A stretch of DNA of 64,000 nucleotides from Terrimonas ginsenosidimutans (GTDB lineage Bacteria > Bacteroidota > Bacteroidia > Chitinophagales > Chitinophagaceae), in NCBI RefSeq assembly GCF_022012415.1, contig NZ_JAKLTR010000010.1, positions 62,001 through 126,000 of the forward strand, read 5' to 3'. Shown one piece after another: positions 1-8,944 of this stretch; within the stretch, counting starts at the first letter, position 1; every line of letters begins with the position of its first letter. The notes under the pieces are model-generated. The model saw nothing but the letters and a program-made list of their open reading frames with translations. It searched no databases and had not been told where the DNA came from. Both the position numbers and the translations under genes were made by a program.

Positions 1-390
1 AGACCTGTAGGCATAAAAGAGCTGCAACTGATCGAAGGATCCGGGTGGAAGGAATTCCCTCCGCGGCTTTTCTGGCAACCTATCTTTTACCCGGTCCTCA
101 ATCAGCCATATGCTGAGCAGATCGCCAATGACTGGAACACACAGGATGAATCTTCCGGCTATTGTGGCATCGTGACACGTTTCGACCTCGCAGAGAAACA
201 CTACAGGTTGTATGAAACGCAAAACGTTGGCGGAGAAATTCACAATGAACTTTGGGTTCCGGCAGAGGATCTGAAAGAGTTCAATCGCCATATATCAGGT
301 ACGATCACTATCGTCAACGCTTTTTTCGGAGAAAAATTTGTGATGCCTGAACATCGGGCATTGAGCCTGGAACTTATAAAATTTCTTTGA
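1..390 (+). CDS. ADP-ribosylation/crystallin J1-like protein (5' end outside window)
   Basis: The reading frame is open from the first base and ends at a TGA at 388-390, so about 129 C-terminal residues are seen and only a short N-terminus is missing. The visible protein starts RPVGIKELQL and contains PPRLFWQPIFYPVLN, a DWNTQD segment and QNVGGEIHNELWVPAEDL. I recognise this as the small family usually labelled ADP-ribosylation/crystallin J1; its biochemical role is not established and the label comes from association with ADP-ribosylglycohydrolases. It is separated by 1 base from the NADAR gene and is first in view of a five-gene operon. An internal GTG at 172 is in frame, but clear conserved sequence precedes it, so it is not the start. 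Confidence 0.75.
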   Translation, partial: RPVGIKELQLIEGSGWKEFPPRLFWQPIFYPVLNQPYAEQIANDWNTQDESSGYCGIVTRFDLAEKHYRLYETQNVGGEIHNELWVPAEDLKEFNRHISGTITIVNAFFGEKFVMPEHRALSLELIKFL

Positions 391-391
391 A

Positions 392-946
392 ATGAAATAC
401 CATAATGAATGGCTCATCAAAAAGGCCGAATCATCTGAGCAGATCAGGTTTCTCTTTTTTTGGGGACATCAGCCTTCAAAAAATGGCGAAATCACTAAAA
501 CCTGTTTTAGCCAGTGGTGGGAATCTTCTTTCACCGTTGATGGGATCACCTACCATACCGCTGAGCATTGGATGATGGCAGGCAAAGCCCGTATGTTCAA
601 TGATGAACAGACGCTGACAAAAATTATCAGTGCCGGCAGCGCGCCTGAAGCGAAAAAACTGGGAAGAGAAGTGTCTGGCTTTGATCCCCAAAAATGGGAC
701 GAAGAAAAATATCCATTGGTGGTAAAGGGAAATCTTGCAAAATTCTCTTCAAATCCGCTTTTGGAGAACTTTCTGGTTGGTACAGGAGACATAGTTATTG
801 CAGAAGCCAGCCCGGTTGACAGCATCTGGGGAATCGGACTGGCAGCGGACCATCCAGATGTATTAAAGCCATCAAAATGGAAAGGTGAAAACCTTCTGGG
901 TTATGCTTTGATGGAGGTACGTGATCTGCTGATGCAAAATAAATAA
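392..946 (+). CDS. NADAR family protein (YbiA-like, DUF1768)
   Basis: The 184-residue protein has the NADAR signature: FFWGHQPSKNG near residues 23-33, a CFSQWW segment, the EHWMMAGKARMF helix near residues 57-68 and a C-terminal ENLLGYALMEVRD. NADAR proteins act on NAD- or ADP-ribose-derived groups; characterised members are N-glycosidases on riboflavin-pathway intermediates (YbiA) or remove ADP-ribose from guanine in nucleic acid. Which substrate this one uses cannot be told from sequence. It lies 1 base after the previous gene, and its stop overlaps the next start in a TAATG junction (944-948), which implies translational coupling. Length is normal for the family. Confidence 0.9.
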   Translation: MKYHNEWLIKKAESSEQIRFLFFWGHQPSKNGEITKTCFSQWWESSFTVDGITYHTAEHWMMAGKARMFNDEQTLTKIISAGSAPEAKKLGREVSGFDPQKWDEEKYPLVVKGNLAKFSSNPLLENFLVGTGDIVIAEASPVDSIWGIGLAADHPDVLKPSKWKGENLLGYALMEVRDLLMQNK

Positions 947-1893
947 TGATGGAAAATAATAATAATGCTAAAAATATTCTGCTGGGTGTCGCAGTCGGTG
1001 ATGCATTAGGTGTACCTGTTGAATTCAAATCGAGGGAATACCTGAAACGTGAACCTGTTCAGGCAATGATCGGATACGGTACACATCATCAACCTGCCGG
1101 CACCTGGTCTGATGACAGCTCGTTGACCTTCTGCCTGGCCGAAACACTTGCAGGGAAATTCGATCTTACAAAACTGGCAGAGACGTTTGTGAACTGGAAA
1201 AATCATGGCTACTGGAGTGCACATGGTGAAGTATTTGATATTGGTATCAGTACTAACTACGCAATCGACAGACTTTCGCGGGGCACACATCCTGTTAATG
1301 CTGGTGGAGATACAGAAGGGGATAATGGGAATGGCTCGCTTATGCGGATCCTTCCACTTGCTCTCGCTTTCAAAGGAAAAAATGTCGATCAGCAATTTCA
1401 GCTGACAAAAGAAGTATCTTCCCTTACGCATGGCCATATCCGCTCGGTGTTATGCTGCTTTATCTATTTGCAGATCGCATCAGCGATCCTCGAGGGAATG
1501 AATATGAGCGATGCGCTGCGAACTGCCTGCAGCACGGTAAATAAGTACCTCGATGAAACGGCAACATGCACCATAAAAGAAAGAACGGTGCTGGTTCGCA
1601 TCCTGAATGATCAACTTCGAGTTCTTGAAGAATCACAGATACCCTCTTCAGGATATGTTGTAAGTACATTGGAAGCATCCATCTGGTGTCTGTTAAACAC
1701 TGACAACTTCAGAGATGCAGTATTGAAAGCTGTCAACCTTGGAAATGACACAGATACAACCGGTGCCGTAACGGGAGGTCTTGCCGCATTATTATATGGC
1801 TGGGAGAGCATTCCGCCGGAATGGCTCAACATACTGGCAAGGAAAGACGCGATCATAGACCTCGCAGAAAGACTTTCTGTAAAAACGAACTAA
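946..1893 (+). CDS. ADP-ribosylglycohydrolase family protein
   Basis: A 315-residue protein of the DraG/ARH fold, which hydrolyses ADP-ribosyl bonds on proteins, nucleic acids or small molecules using a dinuclear metal site. Visible motifs are GDALGVPVEF at residues 18-27, the metal-ligand motif WSDDSS near 54-59 (the family's TDDT position), GNGSLMRILPLAL, a THGH segment and GNDTDTTGA at 266-274 with the second pair of metal-binding Asp. All expected ligands appear intact, so activity is likely. A second ATG three bases downstream (949) could also serve as start. It overlaps the NADAR stop by one base and is followed after 2 bases by a phosphoesterase gene. Confidence 0.93.
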   Translation: MMENNNNAKNILLGVAVGDALGVPVEFKSREYLKREPVQAMIGYGTHHQPAGTWSDDSSLTFCLAETLAGKFDLTKLAETFVNWKNHGYWSAHGEVFDIGISTNYAIDRLSRGTHPVNAGGDTEGDNGNGSLMRILPLALAFKGKNVDQQFQLTKEVSSLTHGHIRSVLCCFIYLQIASAILEGMNMSDALRTACSTVNKYLDETATCTIKERTVLVRILNDQLRVLEESQIPSSGYVVSTLEASIWCLLNTDNFRDAVLKAVNLGNDTDTTGAVTGGLAALLYGWESIPPEWLNILARKDAIIDLAERLSVKTN

Positions 1894-1895
1894 TC

Positions 1896-2630
1896 ATGAG
1901 CAGAACGATCGCTATAGGAGACATACACGGTGGGCTTAAAGCTCTTCAGCAGGTCATCGATCTGGTTAAACCGACTGACGAGGATCTGCTGATCTTTCTC
2001 GGCGACTATGTTGACGGCTGGTCACAATCAGCACAGGTGATCGACTACCTGATCGCCCTTTCAAAAAGGCAGTTCTGCATTTTTATAAAAGGAAATCATG
2101 ACGCCTGGTGCGAGGCATGGCTTTCTTATGAACGTTTGGATAAAGAATGGCTCAACAATGGCAGCGGACAAAGCACTGTCGATTCATATAAAGACCATAC
2201 TCCGGAAGAGAAAGAACAGCACGCTATATTCTTTAACAGCATGCGCTCTTATTATGCAGATGAACATAACCGGCTTTTTATTCACGCTGGTTTCAGCTCC
2301 ATGCACGGACCGGAAAAGGAACGGTATGAAACCACATATTTCTGGGATCGCACACTTTGGGAAACTGCTTTGGCCCTGGATAAGGAGCTTATGCCTGAAA
2401 GTAAATTATATCCAAGACGTCTGAAGCTTTTCAAAGAGATCTTTATTGGTCATACTCCTACCACAAACTATGATGTAAACACACCCATGCATTATGCCAA
2501 TGTGTGGAATATCGATACCGGAGCAGCTTTCACCGGAGCAGTTACAGCTATCGATGCAGATACAAAAGAATACTGGCAAAGCGATATTGTTCAAAAACTT
2601 TACCCCTCCGAAAAAGGGAGACATAAATAA
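1896..2630 (+). CDS. Metallophosphoesterase (serine/threonine phosphatase-like)
   Basis: A 244-residue calcineurin-like phosphoesterase. The four metal-site blocks are visible: GDIHG near residues 8-12, GDYVDG near 37-42, GNHD near 67-70 and GHTP near 184-187. This spacing resembles the PPP/ApaH/PrpE group, which cleaves phosphoproteins or dinucleoside polyphosphates; here a nucleotide or phosphoribosyl substrate is a reasonable inference from the operon. The frame is open upstream to an ATG at 1821 inside the preceding gene, but the ATG at 1896, two bases after the preceding stop and directly before the conserved SRTIAIGDIHG, is the credible start. Confidence 0.88.
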   Translation: MSRTIAIGDIHGGLKALQQVIDLVKPTDEDLLIFLGDYVDGWSQSAQVIDYLIALSKRQFCIFIKGNHDAWCEAWLSYERLDKEWLNNGSGQSTVDSYKDHTPEEKEQHAIFFNSMRSYYADEHNRLFIHAGFSSMHGPEKERYETTYFWDRTLWETALALDKELMPESKLYPRRLKLFKEIFIGHTPTTNYDVNTPMHYANVWNIDTGAAFTGAVTAIDADTKEYWQSDIVQKLYPSEKGRHK

Positions 2631-2635
2631 ACGAC

Positions 2636-3478
2636 ATGAAAACATTCAACCTGATCAACCCAGACCGTTCTGACATCCGGTATAGCGTTATGACGTTTCC
2701 CGATAGTCAGCCGCATATAAAGATAGACACCGCCAGCGCCAACATACTTGATAAAACAGAGCCATTACGTATTCTCACCCGTGTATCCAACGCGAATGAT
2801 CTGCTGCTTGCACTGTTTATCAAAAATACGCTGGATTACTGGGAGTTTGAAAAAGTGGAGCTTCATATCTCCTACCTTCTGGCCGCCCGTATGGATCGTG
2901 TAATGCTGGACGGAGAGCCCTTTTCACTCAGGGTAATGGCCGGAATAATCAACCAGGCAAATTTCAGGAAGGTGAAGATCTTTGATCCTCACTCTGAAGT
3001 TTCCACCGCATTGATCGACCGTTCTTATGCCATCACAAACCATGAGTATGTAAGTGATGTACTTACCGACTATTTTGCAAAGAACAAAGGTGGTGATTAT
3101 GCACTGGTTTCTCCGGATGGAGGCGCATTAAAAAAGATACATAAGCTGGCACATTACCTGAATGTCGAAAATGTGGTTGAATGCATGAAAGAACGTGATG
3201 TGCGTACCGGCGCACTGACAAGTTTCAAGACGACGACAGAAAACCTTTCCGGGCAGATCTGCTTCATCATCGATGATATCTGCGATGGCGGAGGCACGTT
3301 TGCAGGTACTGCGAAAATGCTGAAAGAGAAGGGTGCATCAAAAGTAATACTCGTTGTTTCTCACGGGATCTTCAGCAAGGGTACAAAAATTGAATCGGTG
3401 GATGAGATCTACAGTACGGATTCTTTTAAGCCGCTGGAAGGCTTAAATTGTTTTGGAATCGAGAAGTACTTGTACTGA
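2636..3478 (+). CDS. Divergent ribose-phosphate pyrophosphokinase (Prs-like)
   Basis: A 280-residue protein of the PRPP synthetase family, resembling the shorter phage/class-III-type branch. The canonical ARQDR appears as ARMDR at residues 84-88, followed by GEPFSLRV (93-100) and a DPHSE at the position of the classical D-H ATP/Mg site. The PRPP-binding loop is DDICDGGGT at 213-221, whereas standard Prs has DD-x-x-DTGGT or DTAGT. Enzymes of this branch transfer pyrophosphate from ATP to ribose 5-phosphate; in the phage NARP1 pathway a Prs-like enzyme (Adps) uses ADP-ribose instead. The linked ADP-ribose genes make an ADP-ribose-related substrate possible but unproven. Last gene of the operon, followed by a terminator. 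Confidence 0.82.
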   Translation: MKTFNLINPDRSDIRYSVMTFPDSQPHIKIDTASANILDKTEPLRILTRVSNANDLLLALFIKNTLDYWEFEKVELHISYLLAARMDRVMLDGEPFSLRVMAGIINQANFRKVKIFDPHSEVSTALIDRSYAITNHEYVSDVLTDYFAKNKGGDYALVSPDGGALKKIHKLAHYLNVENVVECMKERDVRTGALTSFKTTTENLSGQICFIIDDICDGGGTFAGTAKMLKEKGASKVILVVSHGIFSKGTKIESVDEIYSTDSFKPLEGLNCFGIEKYLY

Positions 3479-3529
3479 TATTTTATTGTTACAGTGAAAT
3501 AGCTTAAGATAGAAGGTGCCGCCGGCAGC

Positions 3530-3562
3530 AAAAAGGGCAGAGGAAATCCCCCTGCCCTTTTT
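3530..3562. terminator. Bidirectional rho-independent terminator
   Basis: An 11-bp perfect stem (AAAAAGGGCAG with CTGCCCTTTTT) with an 11-base loop, flanked by A and T runs so that it reads as a terminator on both strands. It separates the convergent Prs-like operon (+) from the SusC/SusD/lipoprotein unit (-). Confidence 0.85.
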
Positions 3563-3602
3563 TAGAAGCTACTATCAGTATGTTTTCCCTTACAACACGA
3601 TC

Positions 3603-4112
3603 TTACTTGATCTCAACCGGCCTTCTGAATGCTGTTGAGAAAATATCTACATAGAATTGATCAGTTTTATTCTCCTGTATCTGCACTTCCATTCTTCTTG
3701 TACCAGCAACAGCGCTGTTCAGCAGCTTGATATACACCGTATCAGTGGCCTGCACTGCTTTGGGAAATGTAATTGAATAAGCACCATTTCCGTCCGGAGT
3801 GATCTTATTGCCGTTCTTATCAACGATAGAATAATCCTGGTCAAGTACAGCTGCACCTGTAGCCGGATTCACAATAGCATATTTCGCTACTGCATCATAA
3901 TTACGTGTGAACGTAGAATAAAACTGAACAGGGAACTTGATCAACGCAGCCTGGTTACGGGTCACGCTAACGCCGGTATTATTATTCGGAACAAAAATGG
4001 CGTAGTAATGATGTTCGTATTCAGGTAAGCCTGCCGGATAATCTTTCTTTTCGCAGGAACTTAAGAGAATGCCACCGACAACGAGTGAGGCGATATATTT
4101 GATAAACTTCAT
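3603..4112 (-). CDS. Surface lipoprotein of the SusC/SusD unit (unknown function)
   Basis: A 169-residue protein beginning MKFIKYIASLVVGGILLSSC, a signal peptide with a lipobox cysteine at residue 20, so a lipoprotein, probably exported to the outer membrane. The rest is beta-rich with an FPVQF strand and a VYIKLLNSA segment, resembling the DUF4843/DUF1735-type adhesion-like domains encoded next to SusD; I cannot assign the exact family. The frame is open to an ATG at 4139, which would overlap susD; the ATG at 4112 directly before the signal peptide, 17 bases after the susD stop, is preferred. In such loci these lipoproteins often help bind the glycan at the surface. Confidence 0.75.
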   Translation of the reverse strand: MKFIKYIASLVVGGILLSSCEKKDYPAGLPEYEHHYYAIFVPNNNTGVSVTRNQAALIKFPVQFYSTFTRNYDAVAKYAIVNPATGAAVLDQDYSIVDKNGNKITPDGNGAYSITFPKAVQATDTVYIKLLNSAVAGTRRMEVQIQENKTDQFYVDIFSTAFRRPVEIK

Positions 4113-4129
4113 GATCTTTCTTTTAATGA

Positions 4130-5785
4130 TTATTGCCAATTAGGATTCTGGGTAACATTTCCCTTGCTGAGATTGATCTCATTTACCGGTACGGGATAGA
4201 GATAGTCGCGATCCGCCCGGAAGAACCGTGTCGCAGCGGTTTCTGCAACGATCACCCGATCAGCGTTCAGATTAAGCGTATTTGCATTGGTACCTGGCCA
4301 ATCTGCCTCCACAAATTTTGCCCCGAGGAGTGATTGTGGCAGGACTGTTTCTGCAGTTTTCCAACGGCGGATATCATTATACCTGAAACCTTCAAGTGCG
4401 AGTTCTACTGATCGTTCACGACGGATCTCTTCGCGCATGCTGAGATTATTTGCTGTTGCAAAAGCATTTGTCAGCTTCGCTGCCAGCCCTGCTCTCGTAC
4501 GCAACGCATTGACAGTACGATTCAGATCAGCATCACTTATCGAACCATCTCTTTCATAAAGCGCTTCAGCGAGGGTGATCAATACTTCGCCATAACGGAT
4601 CAGGATCTTATCAACTGTTGCAGCTCCGTTGATGGTTTGATCTTCGATATTGAAGCCTTTTTTAGCAGCATAGCCCGAACGCGATCCTAACGTGGTAGTT
4701 GGAAGCCATGGGCCTTTATATGCCGTTTCGCCGGAAAGATATACGGTAAAGCCTAAACGTGGATCACGGTTCTGAAGGATCGTGTTATAAGATGGCTCTG
4801 CGCCTTCTGCTACGAACAACGTTGACCTGGTTGCGGACGGGGTGTTATCCGTGTTGAATGCAGGCAGTCCATCTGTATACAGGTATTGACGAAGTAAATT
4901 ACGTGTAGGTGCGATACGTCCATTCTCAAGATCTCTTGAGTTATTATGCCCCAGGAAGAGATTGGAATTGCTTACACCAAATATCTTCACCAGAATGTTC
5001 TCTGTATTGGCCGGCCCCTCTCCTGCCTGCAGGAACAGGTTACCATAGTTTGGATACAAGGTATGTCCCTGGGAGAGAACTTGCTCCGCAGCAGCAACTG
5101 CTACCGCCAGATGAGCCTGCGCGTCACCGGCGTTGTGAAACTTATTCCAGGTACCTGCGAATAATCCCGCACGTGCTTTCAAAGCCCATGCAGTGCTTTT
5201 GGTTACGCGGCCAAATTGAGCTGCGGGTAACGCTGCACGGGTAGGCAACCATTGCGCAGCGAAATCAAGATCTTCATAAATAGCATTCATCACATCATTA
5301 CGTGATGTACGCGGTACAAACAGATCTTCAGAATTATAGCTCAGTGTTTTCAATACTAACGGCACATCTCCGTATTTCATTACCAGGTCGAGGTAAGCAT
5401 ATGCCCTGAAAAAACGTGCTTCTCCAAAATAACGGTTCCGGATCGCGTCAGTAACAGAGGCTTTCAATCCTTTCTCAAGGATATTGTTGGCTGTGAAGAT
5501 CTCGTCATACCGCCCGCTCCAGTCACCACTGGTTCCGGGAATATTGCGGGTACCATTGCTGATGTTATTAGGTCCGCCCTGGCTGACATTATCATCGCCA
5601 CGGTTATCGATCCAGTTGGCCGCCAGTTGCTGATATAGACGGTTCGCCGCATTCTGCAGATCTGTCTCTGTATTCCAGAAATCCGTATCGGAAAAATTTG
5701 TTTCCGGTGTGCGGTTAATTGAGCAGGCAGAGAGTGTAAAACCCGCAACAATCAGTATATAAAAATATCGGTTAATCTTTTTCAT
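4130..5785 (-). CDS. RagB/SusD family nutrient-binding outer-membrane lipoprotein
   Basis: A 551-residue SusD homologue. The N-terminus MKKINRYFYILIVAGFTLSAC is a lipoprotein signal peptide with the cysteine at residue 21. The SusD fold shows in ETDLQNAANRLYQQL, EARFFRAYAYLDLVMKYGDVPLV and the C-terminal half ending RFFRADRDYLYPVPVNEINL. SusD lids the SusC channel and captures oligosaccharide at the cell surface. It lies 18 bases downstream of susC and has an unusually good Shine-Dalgarno (AAGGAGG at 5794-5800, 8-base spacer) for this phylum. The transported ligand cannot be deduced from sequence. Confidence 0.95.
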   Translation of the reverse strand: MKKINRYFYILIVAGFTLSACSINRTPETNFSDTDFWNTETDLQNAANRLYQQLAANWIDNRGDDNVSQGGPNNISNGTRNIPGTSGDWSGRYDEIFTANNILEKGLKASVTDAIRNRYFGEARFFRAYAYLDLVMKYGDVPLVLKTLSYNSEDLFVPRTSRNDVMNAIYEDLDFAAQWLPTRAALPAAQFGRVTKSTAWALKARAGLFAGTWNKFHNAGDAQAHLAVAVAAAEQVLSQGHTLYPNYGNLFLQAGEGPANTENILVKIFGVSNSNLFLGHNNSRDLENGRIAPTRNLLRQYLYTDGLPAFNTDNTPSATRSTLFVAEGAEPSYNTILQNRDPRLGFTVYLSGETAYKGPWLPTTTLGSRSGYAAKKGFNIEDQTINGAATVDKILIRYGEVLITLAEALYERDGSISDADLNRTVNALRTRAGLAAKLTNAFATANNLSMREEIRRERSVELALEGFRYNDIRRWKTAETVLPQSLLGAKFVEADWPGTNANTLNLNADRVIVAETAATRFFRADRDYLYPVPVNEINLSKGNVTQNPNWQ

Positions 5786-5793
5786 AATAAATT

Positions 5794-5800
5794 CCTCCTT
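5794..5800 (-). promoter_or_regulatory. Strong Shine-Dalgarno of susD
   Basis: On the minus strand AAGGAGG lies 8 bases before the susD ATG (5783-5785). Most genes in the window lack such a site, as is usual in Bacteroidota. Confidence 0.7.
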
Positions 5801-5803
5801 GAA

Positions 5804-8800
5804 TTAAAGGGTGAAGCTGAGACCAAAAGAAATCGTACGATAGAATGGATAAGAAGTTGCGCTTACGTTGTTACCCACTTCAGGGTCAAATACGCTCAGC
5901 ACTTTTGTTGACTCCCAGAGATCCTGGCCAGATACGTACACTTTCATATCGCGTACATATTTCTTGTTGATCGGCAGCACGTATCCTACCTGGATGTTTT
6001 TTAAACGCAGATAGTTCCCATTCTGGGCCCATCTGTCTGACGCCAGGTAGTTATGTGCACTTGTCTGGTACATACGCGGGAAATAGGCATTGTTGTTTTC
6101 CGGAGTCCAGCGATCCATATGAATTGTCCATGGCATATCCGCCGTTCCAAACATCGGAGCAAGCGTTCCCTGGTCCACAAGAAAAGTTCTTTTCAATGCC
6201 CCCTGGAAAAATGCAGAGAAGTCAAAACGTTTCCAGGTGAATCCAACATCGAATCCATATGTATAACGTGCATTCGTTGTGCCAAGGAAAATAAGATCGC
6301 CAGGATTAGAAGGGTTATTCTCACCCGCATCGATCCTGCCATTGCCGTTCAGATCCAGGTATTGTATATCGCCAGGCCCGATACCAGGAAAGAGTGGAGT
6401 AACTTTTGATTTGTAGGCATTTACTTCATCCACTGAATTAAAATATCCGGGAGCTGTACGATAACCCCAAACTGTATTCATTGGATATCCCTCAAGGAAG
6501 CCAACAACGCCAGGTCCATTGATCGTATTTGCTGCATTATATTTAACGAGTTCATTCTGGTTGTCTGCGATATTGAATCCTACGCGGTATTCAAAGTCTT
6601 TACCAACCCTGTCTCTCCATTTCACTTCAAGTTCGGTACCCCAGCTTTTCAACTCACCTACGTTAAACGAAGGAGTAGCGATACCAATGATATTAGGCAG
6701 GTTCAAAGGCGCAAGCATGTCAATGTTACGCTTCACATAATATTCAGCGGTAATGCTCAGCCTGTTTTTCAGCAAACCGATATCAAGGCCCACGTTTGTC
6801 TGACGAACAGTTTCCCAGGTCACATCCGGTGAAGCAAGCACACCCTGGTAAAAATATTGTGTGCGTTGACCATTGAACACGAGATTATTCGAAGTAGAAA
6901 GACCGCTTGTCAGCAAAGGAATATAAGGATACAGTCCCAAAGGAGAGCCATTACCCAGGTTACCCCATGAAGCTCTCAGTTTCAGATTGTCAATAAAACT
7001 TAAATTATCCTTAATGAAATTTTCTTCGCTGATCCTCCAGGCGGCTGACATGGAAGGGAAAAGATCCCAACGGTTTTGCGGAGCAAGACGTGAGCTTCCG
7101 TCATAACGATACGATGCTTCAAAGAAGTATTTGCTGCGGAAGTTATAATTGAATCGTCCGAACATGGAACCAAGCGCCCATGTTTCAACTCTGTCATTGC
7201 TCGTTGTAAGCAAAGGATCACCCAGGCCTATTGCAAAGAAATCATTCGTGATCATCTTCTTCGCATTGGCGGTGAATTCATCCTTCCGGTATTCTTCATA
7301 AGAAGCTCCCTGCATGATCTTAAAGTCATGATCGCCCTTTTTCAGCGAATAGGTTAAGTAGCCCTGCAGGTTATTCTGATAAGCCTTGTTTTTTGTAAGC
7401 GTGATCGAGTTTGGATCATTGACGCTGAAACGAACAGTTCCTGCAGTACGTCCGTACCAGAATAAACTGCGGCTGTTGTTTTCCATATTGTATGTGTTCT
7501 GGTTTCTCCACCCGATCACATCAAATGTCAAACCCTTTACGACATTCTTTATCTGGACACCCACACGACCTGTAAAGGTCTCGTAGTCGCGCTTTTCCAT
7601 GCCGGCATTCTTTTCAATATCAACCGCATTGATCTGCAGGTCACCATTGTAGATCTGGCCGTTTACCATTTCAGGCGCATAAAGCGTTTGCCTGGCGCGG
7701 CTGCGGTAAAGCCGGTTAATGATCTGGTCTGTACCAAATGAATTCTCCCTGGTGACAGAACCGATATAGTTTGTAGTCACTGAAACGCTGACATACTTGC
7801 TCACTTCTGCATTTACGTTCAGCTTCAGGTTTGTACGGAAGTTATCATCAGGCCCGTATCTCAATACGCCATCGCGTTTGTAATAGCTTCCCGAAAGGAG
7901 ATAGTTCAGTTTCTGTTCGCCACCGCTAACATTCATGGAATAGTTTTGCATGTGGTTGATCTTATCCATCCCTTCTTTGATCCAATCATTATTTCCAAAA
8001 TACTCCCATCTGTCTTGTGTCGGGTTTGGACGAACGGAGAAGTTAGGGTTCATCAACCATTCGATCTGCTCTGCGTTGAACTCAGGGCTACCGGTTGCGT
8101 TTACCCGTGATTCGTTGATCAGGATCTGCTCGTCCCATGAATTCAATCTTTGTGGCTGACGTGCTGTGATATTAACACCATAATAGCTGTTGAAACCAAT
8201 ACGCGTTTTTCCTGGTGCACCTTTTTTAGTTGTGATCAGGATTACACCCGCGGCCGCACGTGCACCGTAGATAGCGGAAGCAGAGGCGTCTTTCAAAACA
8301 GAGATCGACTCAACATCATTCGCATCGATCAGGTTCATATCCTGCTCTACTCCATCGACAAGAACCAGCGCATCAGCGCCATTCGCAGAGGTGAAACCAC
8401 GGATCCGGACACCTAAGCCTTCACCACCAGGCTTTCCGCTTCCTCTCACAACAGTTACGCCAGGAAGTACTCCCTGCAATGCACCGGTAACGTTAGGAAC
8501 AGGACGGTTGATCAGATCTTTACCACCAACCTGGGCCACTGCACCGCTAAGATTTGCCTTACGTTGTGTTCCATAACCGATCACGACAACATTCTCTAGC
8601 GACTGAGGATTCTCGGTAAGATTTACATTAAAGGTTTCACGTCCATCAACAGTCTGATCGACACTGTTATACCCGGCAAAAGAGAAGGTAAGTACGGCGC
8701 CTACTTCAGCGCTGATCGAATACGCACCTTTCGTGTCAGTTACCACACCATTGTTGGTTCCTTTCACTGTTACGTTCACCCCCGGCATTGGTGCACCCTT

Positions 8801-8944
8801 TGCATCATTCACGATGCCGGATACAGTCTTCGCCTGTGCGAAAAGAAGGGAATTGTGCAGTTGTACAATAGATAGAAGGAAAAAACATACTAGCCATTTC
8901 CGCACACGGAAAGGCTGAATGCCTGAGGAGGATTCGACTCTCAT
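5804..8944 (-). CDS. SusC/RagA family TonB-linked outer-membrane transporter
   Basis: A 1046-residue TonB-dependent outer-membrane protein. After a signal segment ending LLFAQ (about residue 37) comes a carboxypeptidase-D regulatory-like domain (SGIVNDAKGAPMPGVNVTVKG onward), a SusC-type linker with NVVVIGYGTQRK and then the plug domain with the SusC signature VRIRGFTSANGADALVLVDG and SVLKDASASAIYGARAAAGVILITTKKG. The remainder is the beta barrel, ending FYRTISFGLSFTL with a terminal aromatic-rich strand. It imports oligosaccharides with the SusD partner encoded just downstream. No glycosidase gene is directly attached, so the substrate is open. The divergent LacI-type gene is the likely regulator. 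Confidence 0.96.
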   Translation of the reverse strand: MRVESSSGIQPFRVRKWLVCFFLLSIVQLHNSLLFAQAKTVSGIVNDAKGAPMPGVNVTVKGTNNGVVTDTKGAYSISAEVGAVLTFSFAGYNSVDQTVDGRETFNVNLTENPQSLENVVVIGYGTQRKANLSGAVAQVGGKDLINRPVPNVTGALQGVLPGVTVVRGSGKPGGEGLGVRIRGFTSANGADALVLVDGVEQDMNLIDANDVESISVLKDASASAIYGARAAAGVILITTKKGAPGKTRIGFNSYYGVNITARQPQRLNSWDEQILINESRVNATGSPEFNAEQIEWLMNPNFSVRPNPTQDRWEYFGNNDWIKEGMDKINHMQNYSMNVSGGEQKLNYLLSGSYYKRDGVLRYGPDDNFRTNLKLNVNAEVSKYVSVSVTTNYIGSVTRENSFGTDQIINRLYRSRARQTLYAPEMVNGQIYNGDLQINAVDIEKNAGMEKRDYETFTGRVGVQIKNVVKGLTFDVIGWRNQNTYNMENNSRSLFWYGRTAGTVRFSVNDPNSITLTKNKAYQNNLQGYLTYSLKKGDHDFKIMQGASYEEYRKDEFTANAKKMITNDFFAIGLGDPLLTTSNDRVETWALGSMFGRFNYNFRSKYFFEASYRYDGSSRLAPQNRWDLFPSMSAAWRISEENFIKDNLSFIDNLKLRASWGNLGNGSPLGLYPYIPLLTSGLSTSNNLVFNGQRTQYFYQGVLASPDVTWETVRQTNVGLDIGLLKNRLSITAEYYVKRNIDMLAPLNLPNIIGIATPSFNVGELKSWGTELEVKWRDRVGKDFEYRVGFNIADNQNELVKYNAANTINGPGVVGFLEGYPMNTVWGYRTAPGYFNSVDEVNAYKSKVTPLFPGIGPGDIQYLDLNGNGRIDAGENNPSNPGDLIFLGTTNARYTYGFDVGFTWKRFDFSAFFQGALKRTFLVDQGTLAPMFGTADMPWTIHMDRWTPENNNAYFPRMYQTSAHNYLASDRWAQNGNYLRLKNIQVGYVLPINKKYVRDMKVYVSGQDLWESTKVLSVFDPEVGNNVSATSYPFYRTISFGLSFTL

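Noticed and set aside
172-390. 72-residue gene starting at GTG 172
   Set aside because: The frame is open from base 1 with conserved family sequence upstream, so 172 is internal.
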